Shown here in pieces: positions 54,458 through 62,609 of a stretch of DNA of 64,000 nt. The stretch is from Caulobacteraceae bacterium (GTDB lineage: Bacteria; Pseudomonadota; Alphaproteobacteria; Caulobacterales; Caulobacteraceae). Location of the stretch: NCBI GenBank assembly GCA_030446805.1, contig JAUJMO010000003.1, positions 310,001 through 374,000 on the forward strand. The letters run 5' to 3'. Numbering within the stretch: the stretch's first letter is position 1; every line of letters begins with the position of its first letter. Under the pieces are notes generated by a model that was not told the origin of the DNA, did no database searches, and was given only the letters and a program-made list of their open reading frames with translations. The translations under genes and the position numbers were made by a program.

Positions 54458-55426
54458 GTGTTGAAGGTGCAGCTCGCCAAGGGCGCGGTGTCGGCGGCCC
54501 TCCTAGCTGCCCAGCCCGGATGTTCGGTCCCGCCCTCCGCGCCGGCGTCCACCCCTGCTCCTCGGGCGGAGGCGGCTCCTGCGCGCGCGCCGATCACCTT
54601 CCGGCAGCTGCTGGAGCGTCCCCGCGTTCCGGCGACCGCGCGAATCGCCTATGGGCCCGACCCGCTGCAGTTCGGGGAACTCTGGACGCCGCAAGGGCAG
54701 GGCCCGCATCCCGTGGTCGTGCTCATCCACGGCGGATGCTGGCGCGCCGACCTGCCTGGTCTGGAGCTCATGGACTACATGGCCGAAGACCTGCGCCGGA
54801 GCGGCGTGGCGATCTGGAACTTGGAATACCGGCGGCTCGGCCCCGCAGGGAGCGGCTACCCGCACGCCTTCCAGGACGTTGCGCGCGGCGTTGACCATCT
54901 ACGGACCTTGGCCGGCCCCCATCGGCTGGACCTCCGCCGGCTCGTGTTCGCCGGCCATTCGGCGGGCGGCCATCTCGCCTTGTGGGCCGCCAGCCGGCCC
55001 AAGCTGCCGCGCACCAGTCCCCTGTTCACCCCCCAGCCGCTGACGCCGCGGAAGGTCGTCACCCTGGCGGGCATTAACGACCTGGAGGCCTATCGCGCCG
55101 ACGGCCCGGAGGCTTGCGGCGGGCCGGAATTGATCGACCGGCTCGTCGGCTCCCCGCGGCCCGCACCGTTCGCCGACACCTCGCCAGCCGCGCTGCTGCC
55201 GATCGGAACGCCCTTGACGGTGATTTCGGGCGCGCTGGACCGCATCGTCCCAAGCCGCTTCGGCCGTGAGTATGCGGCGGCGGCGGTGCGCGCCGGCGAC
55301 CCTGCCTGCGTGCTCGACCTGCCTGGCGCGGGCCACTTCGAACTGATCGACCCCGCCGCCGCTGCCTGGCCGCAGGTCAAGGCCGAGATCACCTCGGTGC
55401 TCCGGGCGGGGTGCATAGGCCGCTAA
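54458..55426 (+). CDS. Alpha/beta hydrolase, candidate kynurenine formamidase
   Basis: The protein has 322 residues from GTG 54458 with GGAGG upstream. The oxyanion motif HGGCW and nucleophile elbow FAGHSAGGHLALWAASR match the AFMID/esterase group, with Asp in GALDRIVP and His in GAGHFEL. The N-terminus is hydrophobic (AVSAALLAAQPGC), so it might be exported. The location divergent from kynU suggests N-formylkynurenine hydrolysis, but a periplasmic esterase is equally possible. Confidence 0.8.
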   Translation: MLKVQLAKGAVSAALLAAQPGCSVPPSAPASTPAPRAEAAPARAPITFRQLLERPRVPATARIAYGPDPLQFGELWTPQGQGPHPVVVLIHGGCWRADLPGLELMDYMAEDLRRSGVAIWNLEYRRLGPAGSGYPHAFQDVARGVDHLRTLAGPHRLDLRRLVFAGHSAGGHLALWAASRPKLPRTSPLFTPQPLTPRKVVTLAGINDLEAYRADGPEACGGPELIDRLVGSPRPAPFADTSPAALLPIGTPLTVISGALDRIVPSRFGREYAAAAVRAGDPACVLDLPGAGHFELIDPAAAAWPQVKAEITSVLRAGCIGR

Positions 55427-55587
55427 CGCGTCCCCAGCCAAGCTCACGCTCACGATTGATCCTCGGCGGGTCCCGGTACGGGGGCGCGCCGACCTGTGGT
55501 GAGAAAAGCACGCGAGAGGCGTTGGCGTCGCAGTTCTCAGGATGACCAGAGGTTGCTAGATTTCACGCCGGTGCAGGTGAGGTCGCA

Positions 55588-57102
55588 GTGAAAGCAAGGT
55601 TCAAGGCCATGGTCGCCGCGGGAGCGCTCGTGGCTGTTCCAGCAGGGGAGGCCCAAGCGGCGTGGCGACGTGCGGAGTCGGCGCACTTCGTCGTCTACAG
55701 TGAAGGCGGCGAGGGCGCCCTACGCGCTTACGTCGACGAGCTGGAGGTTTTCGACGGCCTGCTGAGACGCGAGTTCGGCGTGAGGTCCGACGAGGCCGGC
55801 TCCGGTAAGCTGACCATCTATTTGGTCGACAGCTTGGGCGATCTTCGGCGCGTCTGGCCGAATGTGGCACGAAGCGTGACGGGCTTCTACTCGGCCGGAA
55901 CCGACGACATCTACGCCATGGCGTCCACCGGGCGAGAGGCGGTTCATACGATCCAGCACGAATACATGCACCACTTCATGCTCCAGCACCGGCCGTACCC
56001 TTATCCGGCCTGGCTGGTGGAGGGGGTCGCCGAGTATTGGGCCACCACGGAAATCGCGAGGGACGCGGTGACGGTGGGCAAGTTCGAACGCAATCGCGCG
56101 CTGGGGCTGGCCAATCTTCCCTGGTTGCCGTTGGATGTTGTGCTGGGCCGCCGACCGGAGGAGCTGCGGGATACTCAAGCGCAGGGGATGTACTACGCCC
56201 AGGCTTGGCTCCTGACTCACTATCTCGCGCGGGATCCGAAACGGCGGCCGCAGCTCCTGGCCTATATGACGGCCGTGGGGGAGAAAGGGGCCGATCCGGT
56301 CAAGGCCATGGAGGCCGCGACGGGCATGTCGGTGCGGGCGCTGGAGGATCAGCTCCGGCGGTACTTCACCGGGCGGATCGTCAGCGAGCGCTATGCGGTG
56401 ACGGGGCAGCGCAAGACGGCGTCCATGACGGTGAGCGTCATGCCGCCTTCGGCCGATGAGCTGCTGCTGGAAAGCCAGGCGCTTAAGGGCACCTTGAGCG
56501 CAGCGGAGGGCGCCGCCATGCTGGCCAAGGTGCGGGCGGCGGCGGCACGCCATGGGGCGGACCGGCTGGCGCGGCTCGCGCTGGCCCGGGCCGAGCTGGC
56601 CTACGGCGACCGGGCTGCGGGGGACGCTGCGCTGGAAGCTTATTTGAAGACCAACCTCGACGATGCCGAGGCCTTGACGGTGCTGGCCGAAAGCAAGCTG
56701 GACGCGGCGGAGAAGGACGGCGCGCGGCGCAACGCCCTGCACAACGAGGCGCGCAGGCTGCTGAACCGGGCCTACAAGTCCGAGCCCCGGCGGTACCAGA
56801 CCATCTACGCGCTCGCGCGAGCCCGGTCGAACGCGCCGGACTATCCTACGGACGCCGACCTTGAGACGCTGGCGGTGGCGCATGAACTGGCGCCGCAGGT
56901 GGCCGCCATCCGTTTGCAGACAGCCCAGGTCGCCCTCCGCCGCAACGATCGGGCGCTGGCGGTACGCCTGCTCACGCCCTTGGTGAACGGCCCACACGGC
57001 GGGGCGGAGGTGGAGCGGGCGCGGGCTCTGCTCGCCCAAGCCAGGGCGCAGGCCTCCGCTATGACTTCCCCAGGAAGGTCAGTCGCGCCGCGGCGGCCCT
57101 AG
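55588..57102 (+). CDS. Exported HExxH metalloprotease-like protein with TPR-like repeats
   Basis: The protein has 504 residues. A signal peptide is followed by SAHFVVYSEGGEGALRAYVDELE, characteristic of DUF1570/peptidase MA-like proteins. HEYMHH at 124-129 provides the zinc motif, with WLVEGVAEYWA downstream (third ligand Glu). The C-terminal half (about 280-490) is helical with TPR-like repeats. No substrate is known. It is probably periplasmic. Confidence 0.85.
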   Translation: MKARFKAMVAAGALVAVPAGEAQAAWRRAESAHFVVYSEGGEGALRAYVDELEVFDGLLRREFGVRSDEAGSGKLTIYLVDSLGDLRRVWPNVARSVTGFYSAGTDDIYAMASTGREAVHTIQHEYMHHFMLQHRPYPYPAWLVEGVAEYWATTEIARDAVTVGKFERNRALGLANLPWLPLDVVLGRRPEELRDTQAQGMYYAQAWLLTHYLARDPKRRPQLLAYMTAVGEKGADPVKAMEAATGMSVRALEDQLRRYFTGRIVSERYAVTGQRKTASMTVSVMPPSADELLLESQALKGTLSAAEGAAMLAKVRAAAARHGADRLARLALARAELAYGDRAAGDAALEAYLKTNLDDAEALTVLAESKLDAAEKDGARRNALHNEARRLLNRAYKSEPRRYQTIYALARARSNAPDYPTDADLETLAVAHELAPQVAAIRLQTAQVALRRNDRALAVRLLTPLVNGPHGGAEVERARALLAQARAQASAMTSPGRSVAPRRP

Positions 57103-57129
57103 TCGGTTGACAGGCGGAGAAGACGTTCA

Positions 57130-57291
57130 TCATCAAACCCCTAGTCGGGCGCCGTCGTCGCGGCCCTGTTGCTGGGCGGCTGCGCTGCGGGTCCGGAGAC
57201 GATGACGACCACGAGGGCTGGAGTGAGCGGTGACGGGAGAAGGGTCGAGTCCCTGTGGGCCGATGTCCCGAACGCGTCAGAGGGCGTCTAA
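57130..57291 (+). pseudogene. Remnant of a small lipoprotein gene
   Basis: The frame VVAALLLGGCAAGPETMTTT (stop at 57291) has a perfect lipobox LGGC but no start codon: a TAG lies four codons upstream. TFIIKPLV just before it is in another frame, so one shift plus loss of the ATG would explain it. The rest of the 234-bp gap shows nothing else. Confidence 0.45.
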
Positions 57292-57336
57292 CCCGCCCCG
57301 CCCCGCCCGTGCGCAGGCCGGCCGCTCCACAGGCCC

Positions 57337-58446
57337 CTACCCCCGCACCCGTGAGGGCGACAAGGGCCCGCCCCGGCGGCGCAAGCGTGTGACCCGTCGC
57401 AGCCTTCGCCAGAAGCGGCTTTTCTGCGGCTCGGGATAGGGCTGGAGGTTGCGCACGAACTCCTCCGCCGAGGCGCGCCAGCTATAGCGCTCGGCGTAGC
57501 CGCGGACGTGGGCGCGGTCGAGCGGGAGGCAGTCCAGGCACGCCTGCCGCAGGTCGTCGAACACTGCGCCCGCGCCTGACCCCGGGATGATGTCGATCGG
57601 CCCGGGCGCCGGAAAGGCCGCCACGGGCGTACCGCAGGCCATGGCCTCCAGGATCACCAGGCCGAAGGTGTCGGTCAGCGAGGGGAAGACGAAGACGTCG
57701 GCGTCGGCGAAGGCCGCCGTCAGCTCGGCGCCGAATTTGGCGCCGGTGAACACCGCCTCCGGGTGCTTGCTTTCCAGCTCCTTGCGCTGGGGACCGTCGC
57801 CCACCACCACCTTGGTCCCGGGCAGGTCGAGCGCCAGGAAGGCTTCGATGTTCTTCTCCACCGCCACCCGGCCCACATTCAGGAACACCGGGCGCTTCAG
57901 CTCGGCGAACGGGCCGGGCGGGTCTGCGGGACCGCGGGGGTGGAACAGCTCGGTGTCCACCCCGCGCGCCCAGGGGGACAGGTTGCGGAAGCCGCGCCGC
58001 TCCAGCTCGGCCCGCATGGTGGGGGTCGCCACCATGACCCGCCCGGATGGGCCGTGGAACCAGCGCATGTAGCTGTATCCCGTGCTCACCGGCAGCACGG
58101 GCACGCGCGCCGACACGTACTCGGGAAAGCGCGTGTGGTAGCTGGTGGTGAAGGGCAGCCCCCATTCCATGCAGATGCGCCGCGCCGCCAGCCCCAGCGG
58201 CCCCTCGGTGGAGATGTGGATGGCTTCCGGCTCGAAGGCCTTGAACAGTTCCTGGGTGGGCCCGTAGGCGCCGATGGCCAGCTTGATCTCCGGATAGGTC
58301 GGGAGCGGGGCGGTCTTGAACAGGCCTGGGTGGACCACCTCGACCTCGTGGCCCATGGCCCGGCACTCGGCCACGGTGCGGGACAGGGTCCGCACGACCC
58401 CGTTGACCTGCGGCTCCCAGGCGTCCGTCGCAAGCAGGATGCGCAT
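57337..58446 (-). CDS. GT4 glycosyltransferase, mannosyl/glucosyl-lipid type
   Basis: The protein has 369 residues from ATG 58446: MRILLATDAWEPQVNGVVRTL, TEGPLGLAARRICMEWGLPFTTSYHTRFPEY, NVGRVAVEKNIEAFLAL, VVVGDGPQRKELE and DTFGLVILEAMACGTPVAAF (E-x7-E type). This is the pattern of alpha-glycosyltransferases acting on diacylglycerol or phosphatidylinositol-like acceptors. It is divergent from the HAD gene. The C-terminus is basic (RRLRRVTRLRRRGG), suiting membrane association. Confidence 0.9.
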   Translation of the reverse strand: MRILLATDAWEPQVNGVVRTLSRTVAECRAMGHEVEVVHPGLFKTAPLPTYPEIKLAIGAYGPTQELFKAFEPEAIHISTEGPLGLAARRICMEWGLPFTTSYHTRFPEYVSARVPVLPVSTGYSYMRWFHGPSGRVMVATPTMRAELERRGFRNLSPWARGVDTELFHPRGPADPPGPFAELKRPVFLNVGRVAVEKNIEAFLALDLPGTKVVVGDGPQRKELESKHPEAVFTGAKFGAELTAAFADADVFVFPSLTDTFGLVILEAMACGTPVAAFPAPGPIDIIPGSGAGAVFDDLRQACLDCLPLDRAHVRGYAERYSWRASAEEFVRNLQPYPEPQKSRFWRRLRRVTRLRRRGGPLSPSRVRG

Positions 58447-58528
58447 GGAACGGCTATAGGGCCCGCCGAGGGGAGGTGGAACCCCGCCCGGCGGCGGGGG
58501 TTCGGACCCGAACAACAAGGAGGGCCGC

Positions 58529-59224
58529 GTGCTCGGTCTAGGAAAGCCGCCCCGACCTCGCGTCGTGGCTTTTGACGTCATCGGCACCCTGTTTCCGATC
58601 GCTCCCCTGCAGCCGGCCGTGGAAAGGCTCGGCCTGCCCGCCGCTGCGGTGCGGGGCTGGTTCGCCGCCGGTCTGCGGGACAGCTTCGCCCTGGCGGCCA
58701 CCGGCGGGTTCAAACCCCTGGTGGCCGTGCTGCAGCAGGCGCTGGAGGCCGTGCTGGCCGAACACGGGGTGGAGGACGCCTCGGCCCAGGACAAAGCGGC
58801 CCTGCTGAAGGGGCTGGAGCACCTGCCGCCGCGCCCGGACACCGCCGCGGCCTTCGGCGCCCTGGCCGGCGCCGGCATCGGCGTGATGGCCCTGACCAAC
58901 GGATCGGACCCGTCCACCCGCAAGCTGCTGGGCGGAGCCGGGTTGGAAGGCTTGGTGGACCATGTGGTGTCGGTGGAGGCGGTGGAGCTGTCCAAACCCC
59001 GGCGGGAAGCCTACGCCCACGCCGCCCAGGTTGCGGGCGTCGGGCTGGACGCCATGGCCCTGGTCGCGGCCCACAGCTGGGACATCCAGGGCGCAAACGC
59101 CGCCGGCATGACCACGGCCTATCTCAACGTCGAGCGGCCCTTCTCGAAGGTGATGCGCAAGCCCGACCTGGAGGGTGGCAGCCTGAGCGAGTTGGCGGAG
59201 GCCTTGGCGGCGCTCAAGACCTGA
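58529..59224 (+). CDS. HAD-superfamily hydrolase, haloacid dehalogenase type II-like
   Basis: The 231-residue protein has FDVIGTLFPIAPL as motif I (D-x-x-G-T; the usual Tyr is replaced by Ile), VMALTNGSDPSTRKLL (motif II), KPRREAYAHAA (motif III Lys) and VAAHSWDIQGANAAGM (motif IV). The Trp and Asn pattern resembles 2-haloacid dehalogenases, but a phosphatase role cannot be excluded. The GTG start at 58529 has AGGAGGG upstream. Confidence 0.88.
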   Translation: MLGLGKPPRPRVVAFDVIGTLFPIAPLQPAVERLGLPAAAVRGWFAAGLRDSFALAATGGFKPLVAVLQQALEAVLAEHGVEDASAQDKAALLKGLEHLPPRPDTAAAFGALAGAGIGVMALTNGSDPSTRKLLGGAGLEGLVDHVVSVEAVELSKPRREAYAHAAQVAGVGLDAMALVAAHSWDIQGANAAGMTTAYLNVERPFSKVMRKPDLEGGSLSELAEALAALKT

Positions 59225-59437
59225 TCTCCAGCGTCTGGACACGGAAGCTGTCGCGGCCCTGCCCGCCCGGGAGCCGCCCGGCGGGATCGGGCTGCGCCCA
59301 AGGTTCGCGCCGCCGGGACGGCGAGGTCCAGGAGGCTTGCGCCGCGTCGGAGGCGCTGCACGGCACGAGCCTACGGCTTGCGGAAAGCGGGGCGACTGAG
59401 GCGTCACCCCGTGGCGCTTTGGAGGCTCCCTTTCCGC

Positions 59438-59460
59438 GGAGGGAAGAGCTACATCTTCCC
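59438..59460 (+). promoter_or_regulatory. Inverted repeat covering the putA ribosome site
   Basis: GGGAAG (59441-59446) and CTTCCC (59455-59460) can pair across the eight bases just before ATG 59463, sequestering GGAGGG. It may modulate translation; the effect is inferred only. The rest of 59225-59437 shows nothing. Confidence 0.3.
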
Positions 59461-59462
59461 GC

Positions 59463-62400
59463 ATGCACGCGCTTTCCACTCGGGCCCAACCGACCTTCAC
59501 CCAGGACTGGGACGCGCTCGACCGCTTCAAGCACCAGGACGAGACGGAAGCGGTGGCGGCCTTGCTGCAACGTGCGCCGTTGGACGCGGCGGGGCGGGCG
59601 GCCGTGCTGGCGCGGGCCGAAGCGCTGGTGGTCGAAGCGCGGCGCTCGGCCAAGCGGTCGGGGGTGGTGGAGAGCTTCCTTCAGCAGTTCTCCCTGTCCA
59701 CCAAAGAGGGGCTGGTCCTCATGGGGCTGGCGGAGGCGCTGCTGCGCACGCCGGACGAGGACACCAAGGACGCGCTGATCGCCGAGAAGATCAGTTCGGC
59801 CGACTGGGCCAGCCATGTGGGCAAGAGCGAGAACGTGCTGGTCAACGCCTCGGCCTGGGGCTTGATGCTGACAGGCAAGATCGTGGAGCCGGACGAGCAG
59901 GCCAAGCGCGACCTGGGCGGGTTCCTCCGGCGCATGGCCGGGCGCATGGGCGAGCCGGTCATTCGCCAGGCGGTGGCGCAGGCCATCCGCATCATGGGCG
60001 AGCAGTTCGTGCTGGGGCGCAACATAGAGGCCGCGCTGAAGCGCGCCCGCCGCGACGGCTGGATGTGTTCGTTCGACATGCTGGGCGAAGGCGCGCGCAC
60101 GCCGGCGGACGCCGCGCGCTACGAGCAGGCCTATGCGGACGCGATCGAGGCGGTGGGACGCGCGCGGGAGAACCAGAACGTGGGGCCCGAGCAGGGGCAC
60201 GGGGTCTCGGTCAAGCTTTCCGCGCTGTCGCCCCGCTACGAGGCCCTGCAGGAGGCGCGGGTCTGGGAGGAGCTGTATCCGCGGCTGAAGCGGCTGGCCC
60301 TGATCGCCGCGCGCCACGATCTGAACTTCTGCATCGACGCGGAGGAGGCGGACCGGCTGGTCCTCTCGCTCAAGCTGCTCGATCGGCTGGCGCGCGAGCC
60401 GGAACTGGGCGCCTGGACGGGGCTGGGTCTGGCGATCCAGGCCTATCAGAAGCGCGGGCCCCATGTGGTCGAAGCGGTTGCCAGGCTGGCCCGCGAGACC
60501 GGGCGACGCCTGATGGTGCGCTTGGTCAAGGGGGCCTATTGGGACGGCGAGATCAAGCGGGGGCAGGTGAACGGCCGCCCGGACTACCCGGTCTATACGA
60601 CCAAGGCGGCGACCGACCTGAGCTATCTGGTCTGCGCCCAGGCCATCATCGACGCCGCACCGCACCTCTACGGCCAGTTCGCAACCCACAACGCCCACAC
60701 CTTGGCGGCGGTGAACGCCATGGCCGAGGCCCCCGGCGTGCCCATCGAATTCCAGCGCCTGCACGGCATGGGCGAGGCGCTCTACGAGGCCGCCATGCGC
60801 AGCTCCAACAGCGTGGTGCTTCGGGCCTATGCGCCCGTGGGCGGGCACGAGGACCTGCTGCCCTACCTCGTCCGGCGGCTGCTGGAGAACGGGGCCAACA
60901 CCAGCTTCGTCCATGCCCTGCTGGACGAGAACGTGCCGGCGAGCGAGGTGGTCTCCGATCCGATCCGTCGCGTGGAGGCCCGTCCCGGCCCGCACCCGCG
61001 GATTCCCACGCCGCGCAACGTCTATGGCGACCGCCCGAACAGCCTGGGCGTGGACCTGTCCTCCACGCCGGAGCGCCAACGCCTGGTGGCCGCCGTCCGC
61101 AAGCTCGACGGGGAGCGGCTGGGTGCGGCGCCGATCGTGGCCGGCAAGCCCGGCTCCGCCGGCCCCGTCCTGCCGGTGGTCAGCCCCGCCGACCACGGAC
61201 GCCTGCTGGGCGAGGCGCGCGAAGCCACGCCCGAAGACATCGACGCGGCCTTCCGCTCCGCCCAGTCGGTTCAGCGCGAATGGGACGAAGCGGGGGGGCG
61301 GGCCCGTGCGGGCATTCTCCGCGCCATGGGTGACGCGCTCGAGCGCAACATGGACCGGCTGGTCGCCATCTGTGTTCGCGAGGCGGGCAAGACCCTGGTC
61401 GACGGCGTGGCCGAGGTGCGCGAGGCGGTCGATTTCTGCCGTTACTACGCCCTACTGGCGGAGCAGCAGTTCGGCGAACCGGAGCTGTTGAACGGCCCCG
61501 TGGGCGAGACCAACCACCTGAGCCTGCACGGCCGCGGCGTGTTCGTCTGCATCAGCCCGTGGAACTTCCCGCTGGCCATCTTCACCGGCCAGATCGCCGC
61601 GGCGCTGGCCGCCGGCAACGCCGTCCTGGCCAAGCCCGCCGAGCAGACCCCTCTGATCGCGGCGGAGGCCGTGCGTCTGTTCCACGCCGCGGGGCTGGAC
61701 CCGCGCCTGCTGCATCTGCTGCCCGGACGGGGCGAAACGGTCGGGGCGGCGCTGACCGCCCACCCCGACATTGCGGGGGTGGCCTTCACCGGGGGGACCG
61801 ATACGGCGCGGCTGATCAACCGGACCCTGGCCGGGAAGGACGGCCCCATCGTTCCCCTGATCGCCGAGACGGGCGGGCTGAACGGCATGTTCGTCGACAC
61901 CACCGCGCTTCGTGAGCAGGTGATCGATGACGTGATCCTGTCGGCCTTCGGCTCCGCCGGCCAGCGTTGCTCGGCGCTGCGGCTGCTCTTCCTGCCGGAG
62001 CCCAGCGCGGATCTGGTCATCGAAGGGCTGTCCGGCGCCATGGACGCGCTCAACATGGGGGACCCTGCGGACCCTGCCACCGACATCGGCCCGGTCATCG
62101 ACGCGGACAGCAAAGCCATTCTCGACCGCCACACCGAGCGGGTGAAGCAGGAGGCCAACGTGCTCAAACAGCTCACGCCCGGGCCAGAGCTGGCGCGCGG
62201 CACCTATTTCACCCCGCTCATGGTCGAGATCCCGGTGGCCGACTTCCTGGAGCGCGAGGTGTTCGGGCCGGTCCTTCACATCGTGCGCTATGACCCCGAC
62301 AAGCTGGAGGAGGTGGCGGGCAAGCTCGCCGCCCGGGGCTTCGGCCTCACCCTGGGCGTCCACAGCCGGATCGAGAGCTTCGCGCGCCGCGTGCAGGCCC

Positions 62401-62606
62401 TGGTTCCGGCCGGCAACGTCTACGTCAACCGCTCCATCATCGGGGCGGTGGTGGGCGTGCAGCCCTTCGGCGGGGAAGGCCTCAGCGGCACCGGCCCCAA
62501 GGCGGGCGGGCCGCATGCGCTGTCCCGTTATGCGGTGGAACGCGCGGTCAGCGTCAACATCACCGCCCAGGGCGGCGACCCCGCACTGCTGAACCTGGGG
62601 CTCTGA
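59463..62606 (+). CDS. putA: Bifunctional proline dehydrogenase / glutamate-semialdehyde dehydrogenase PutA
   Basis: The protein has 1047 residues. The N-terminal part lacks a ribbon-helix-helix DNA-binding domain, so this is a non-regulatory PutA. The proline dehydrogenase barrel contains LMVRLVKGAYWDGEI, FATHNAHTLAAV and EFQRLHGMGEALYE. The aldehyde dehydrogenase part contains ISPWNFPLAIFTGQIA, FTGGTDTARLINRTL, ETGGLNGMFVD (Glu) and GSAGQRCSALRLLFL (catalytic Cys). It oxidises proline to glutamate, at the membrane through FAD and ubiquinone. Confidence 0.97.
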   Translation: MHALSTRAQPTFTQDWDALDRFKHQDETEAVAALLQRAPLDAAGRAAVLARAEALVVEARRSAKRSGVVESFLQQFSLSTKEGLVLMGLAEALLRTPDEDTKDALIAEKISSADWASHVGKSENVLVNASAWGLMLTGKIVEPDEQAKRDLGGFLRRMAGRMGEPVIRQAVAQAIRIMGEQFVLGRNIEAALKRARRDGWMCSFDMLGEGARTPADAARYEQAYADAIEAVGRARENQNVGPEQGHGVSVKLSALSPRYEALQEARVWEELYPRLKRLALIAARHDLNFCIDAEEADRLVLSLKLLDRLAREPELGAWTGLGLAIQAYQKRGPHVVEAVARLARETGRRLMVRLVKGAYWDGEIKRGQVNGRPDYPVYTTKAATDLSYLVCAQAIIDAAPHLYGQFATHNAHTLAAVNAMAEAPGVPIEFQRLHGMGEALYEAAMRSSNSVVLRAYAPVGGHEDLLPYLVRRLLENGANTSFVHALLDENVPASEVVSDPIRRVEARPGPHPRIPTPRNVYGDRPNSLGVDLSSTPERQRLVAAVRKLDGERLGAAPIVAGKPGSAGPVLPVVSPADHGRLLGEAREATPEDIDAAFRSAQSVQREWDEAGGRARAGILRAMGDALERNMDRLVAICVREAGKTLVDGVAEVREAVDFCRYYALLAEQQFGEPELLNGPVGETNHLSLHGRGVFVCISPWNFPLAIFTGQIAAALAAGNAVLAKPAEQTPLIAAEAVRLFHAAGLDPRLLHLLPGRGETVGAALTAHPDIAGVAFTGGTDTARLINRTLAGKDGPIVPLIAETGGLNGMFVDTTALREQVIDDVILSAFGSAGQRCSALRLLFLPEPSADLVIEGLSGAMDALNMGDPADPATDIGPVIDADSKAILDRHTERVKQEANVLKQLTPGPELARGTYFTPLMVEIPVADFLEREVFGPVLHIVRYDPDKLEEVAGKLAARGFGLTLGVHSRIESFARRVQALVPAGNVYVNRSIIGAVVGVQPFGGEGLSGTGPKAGGPHALSRYAVERAVSVNITAQGGDPALLNLGL

Positions 62607-62609
62607 GCC

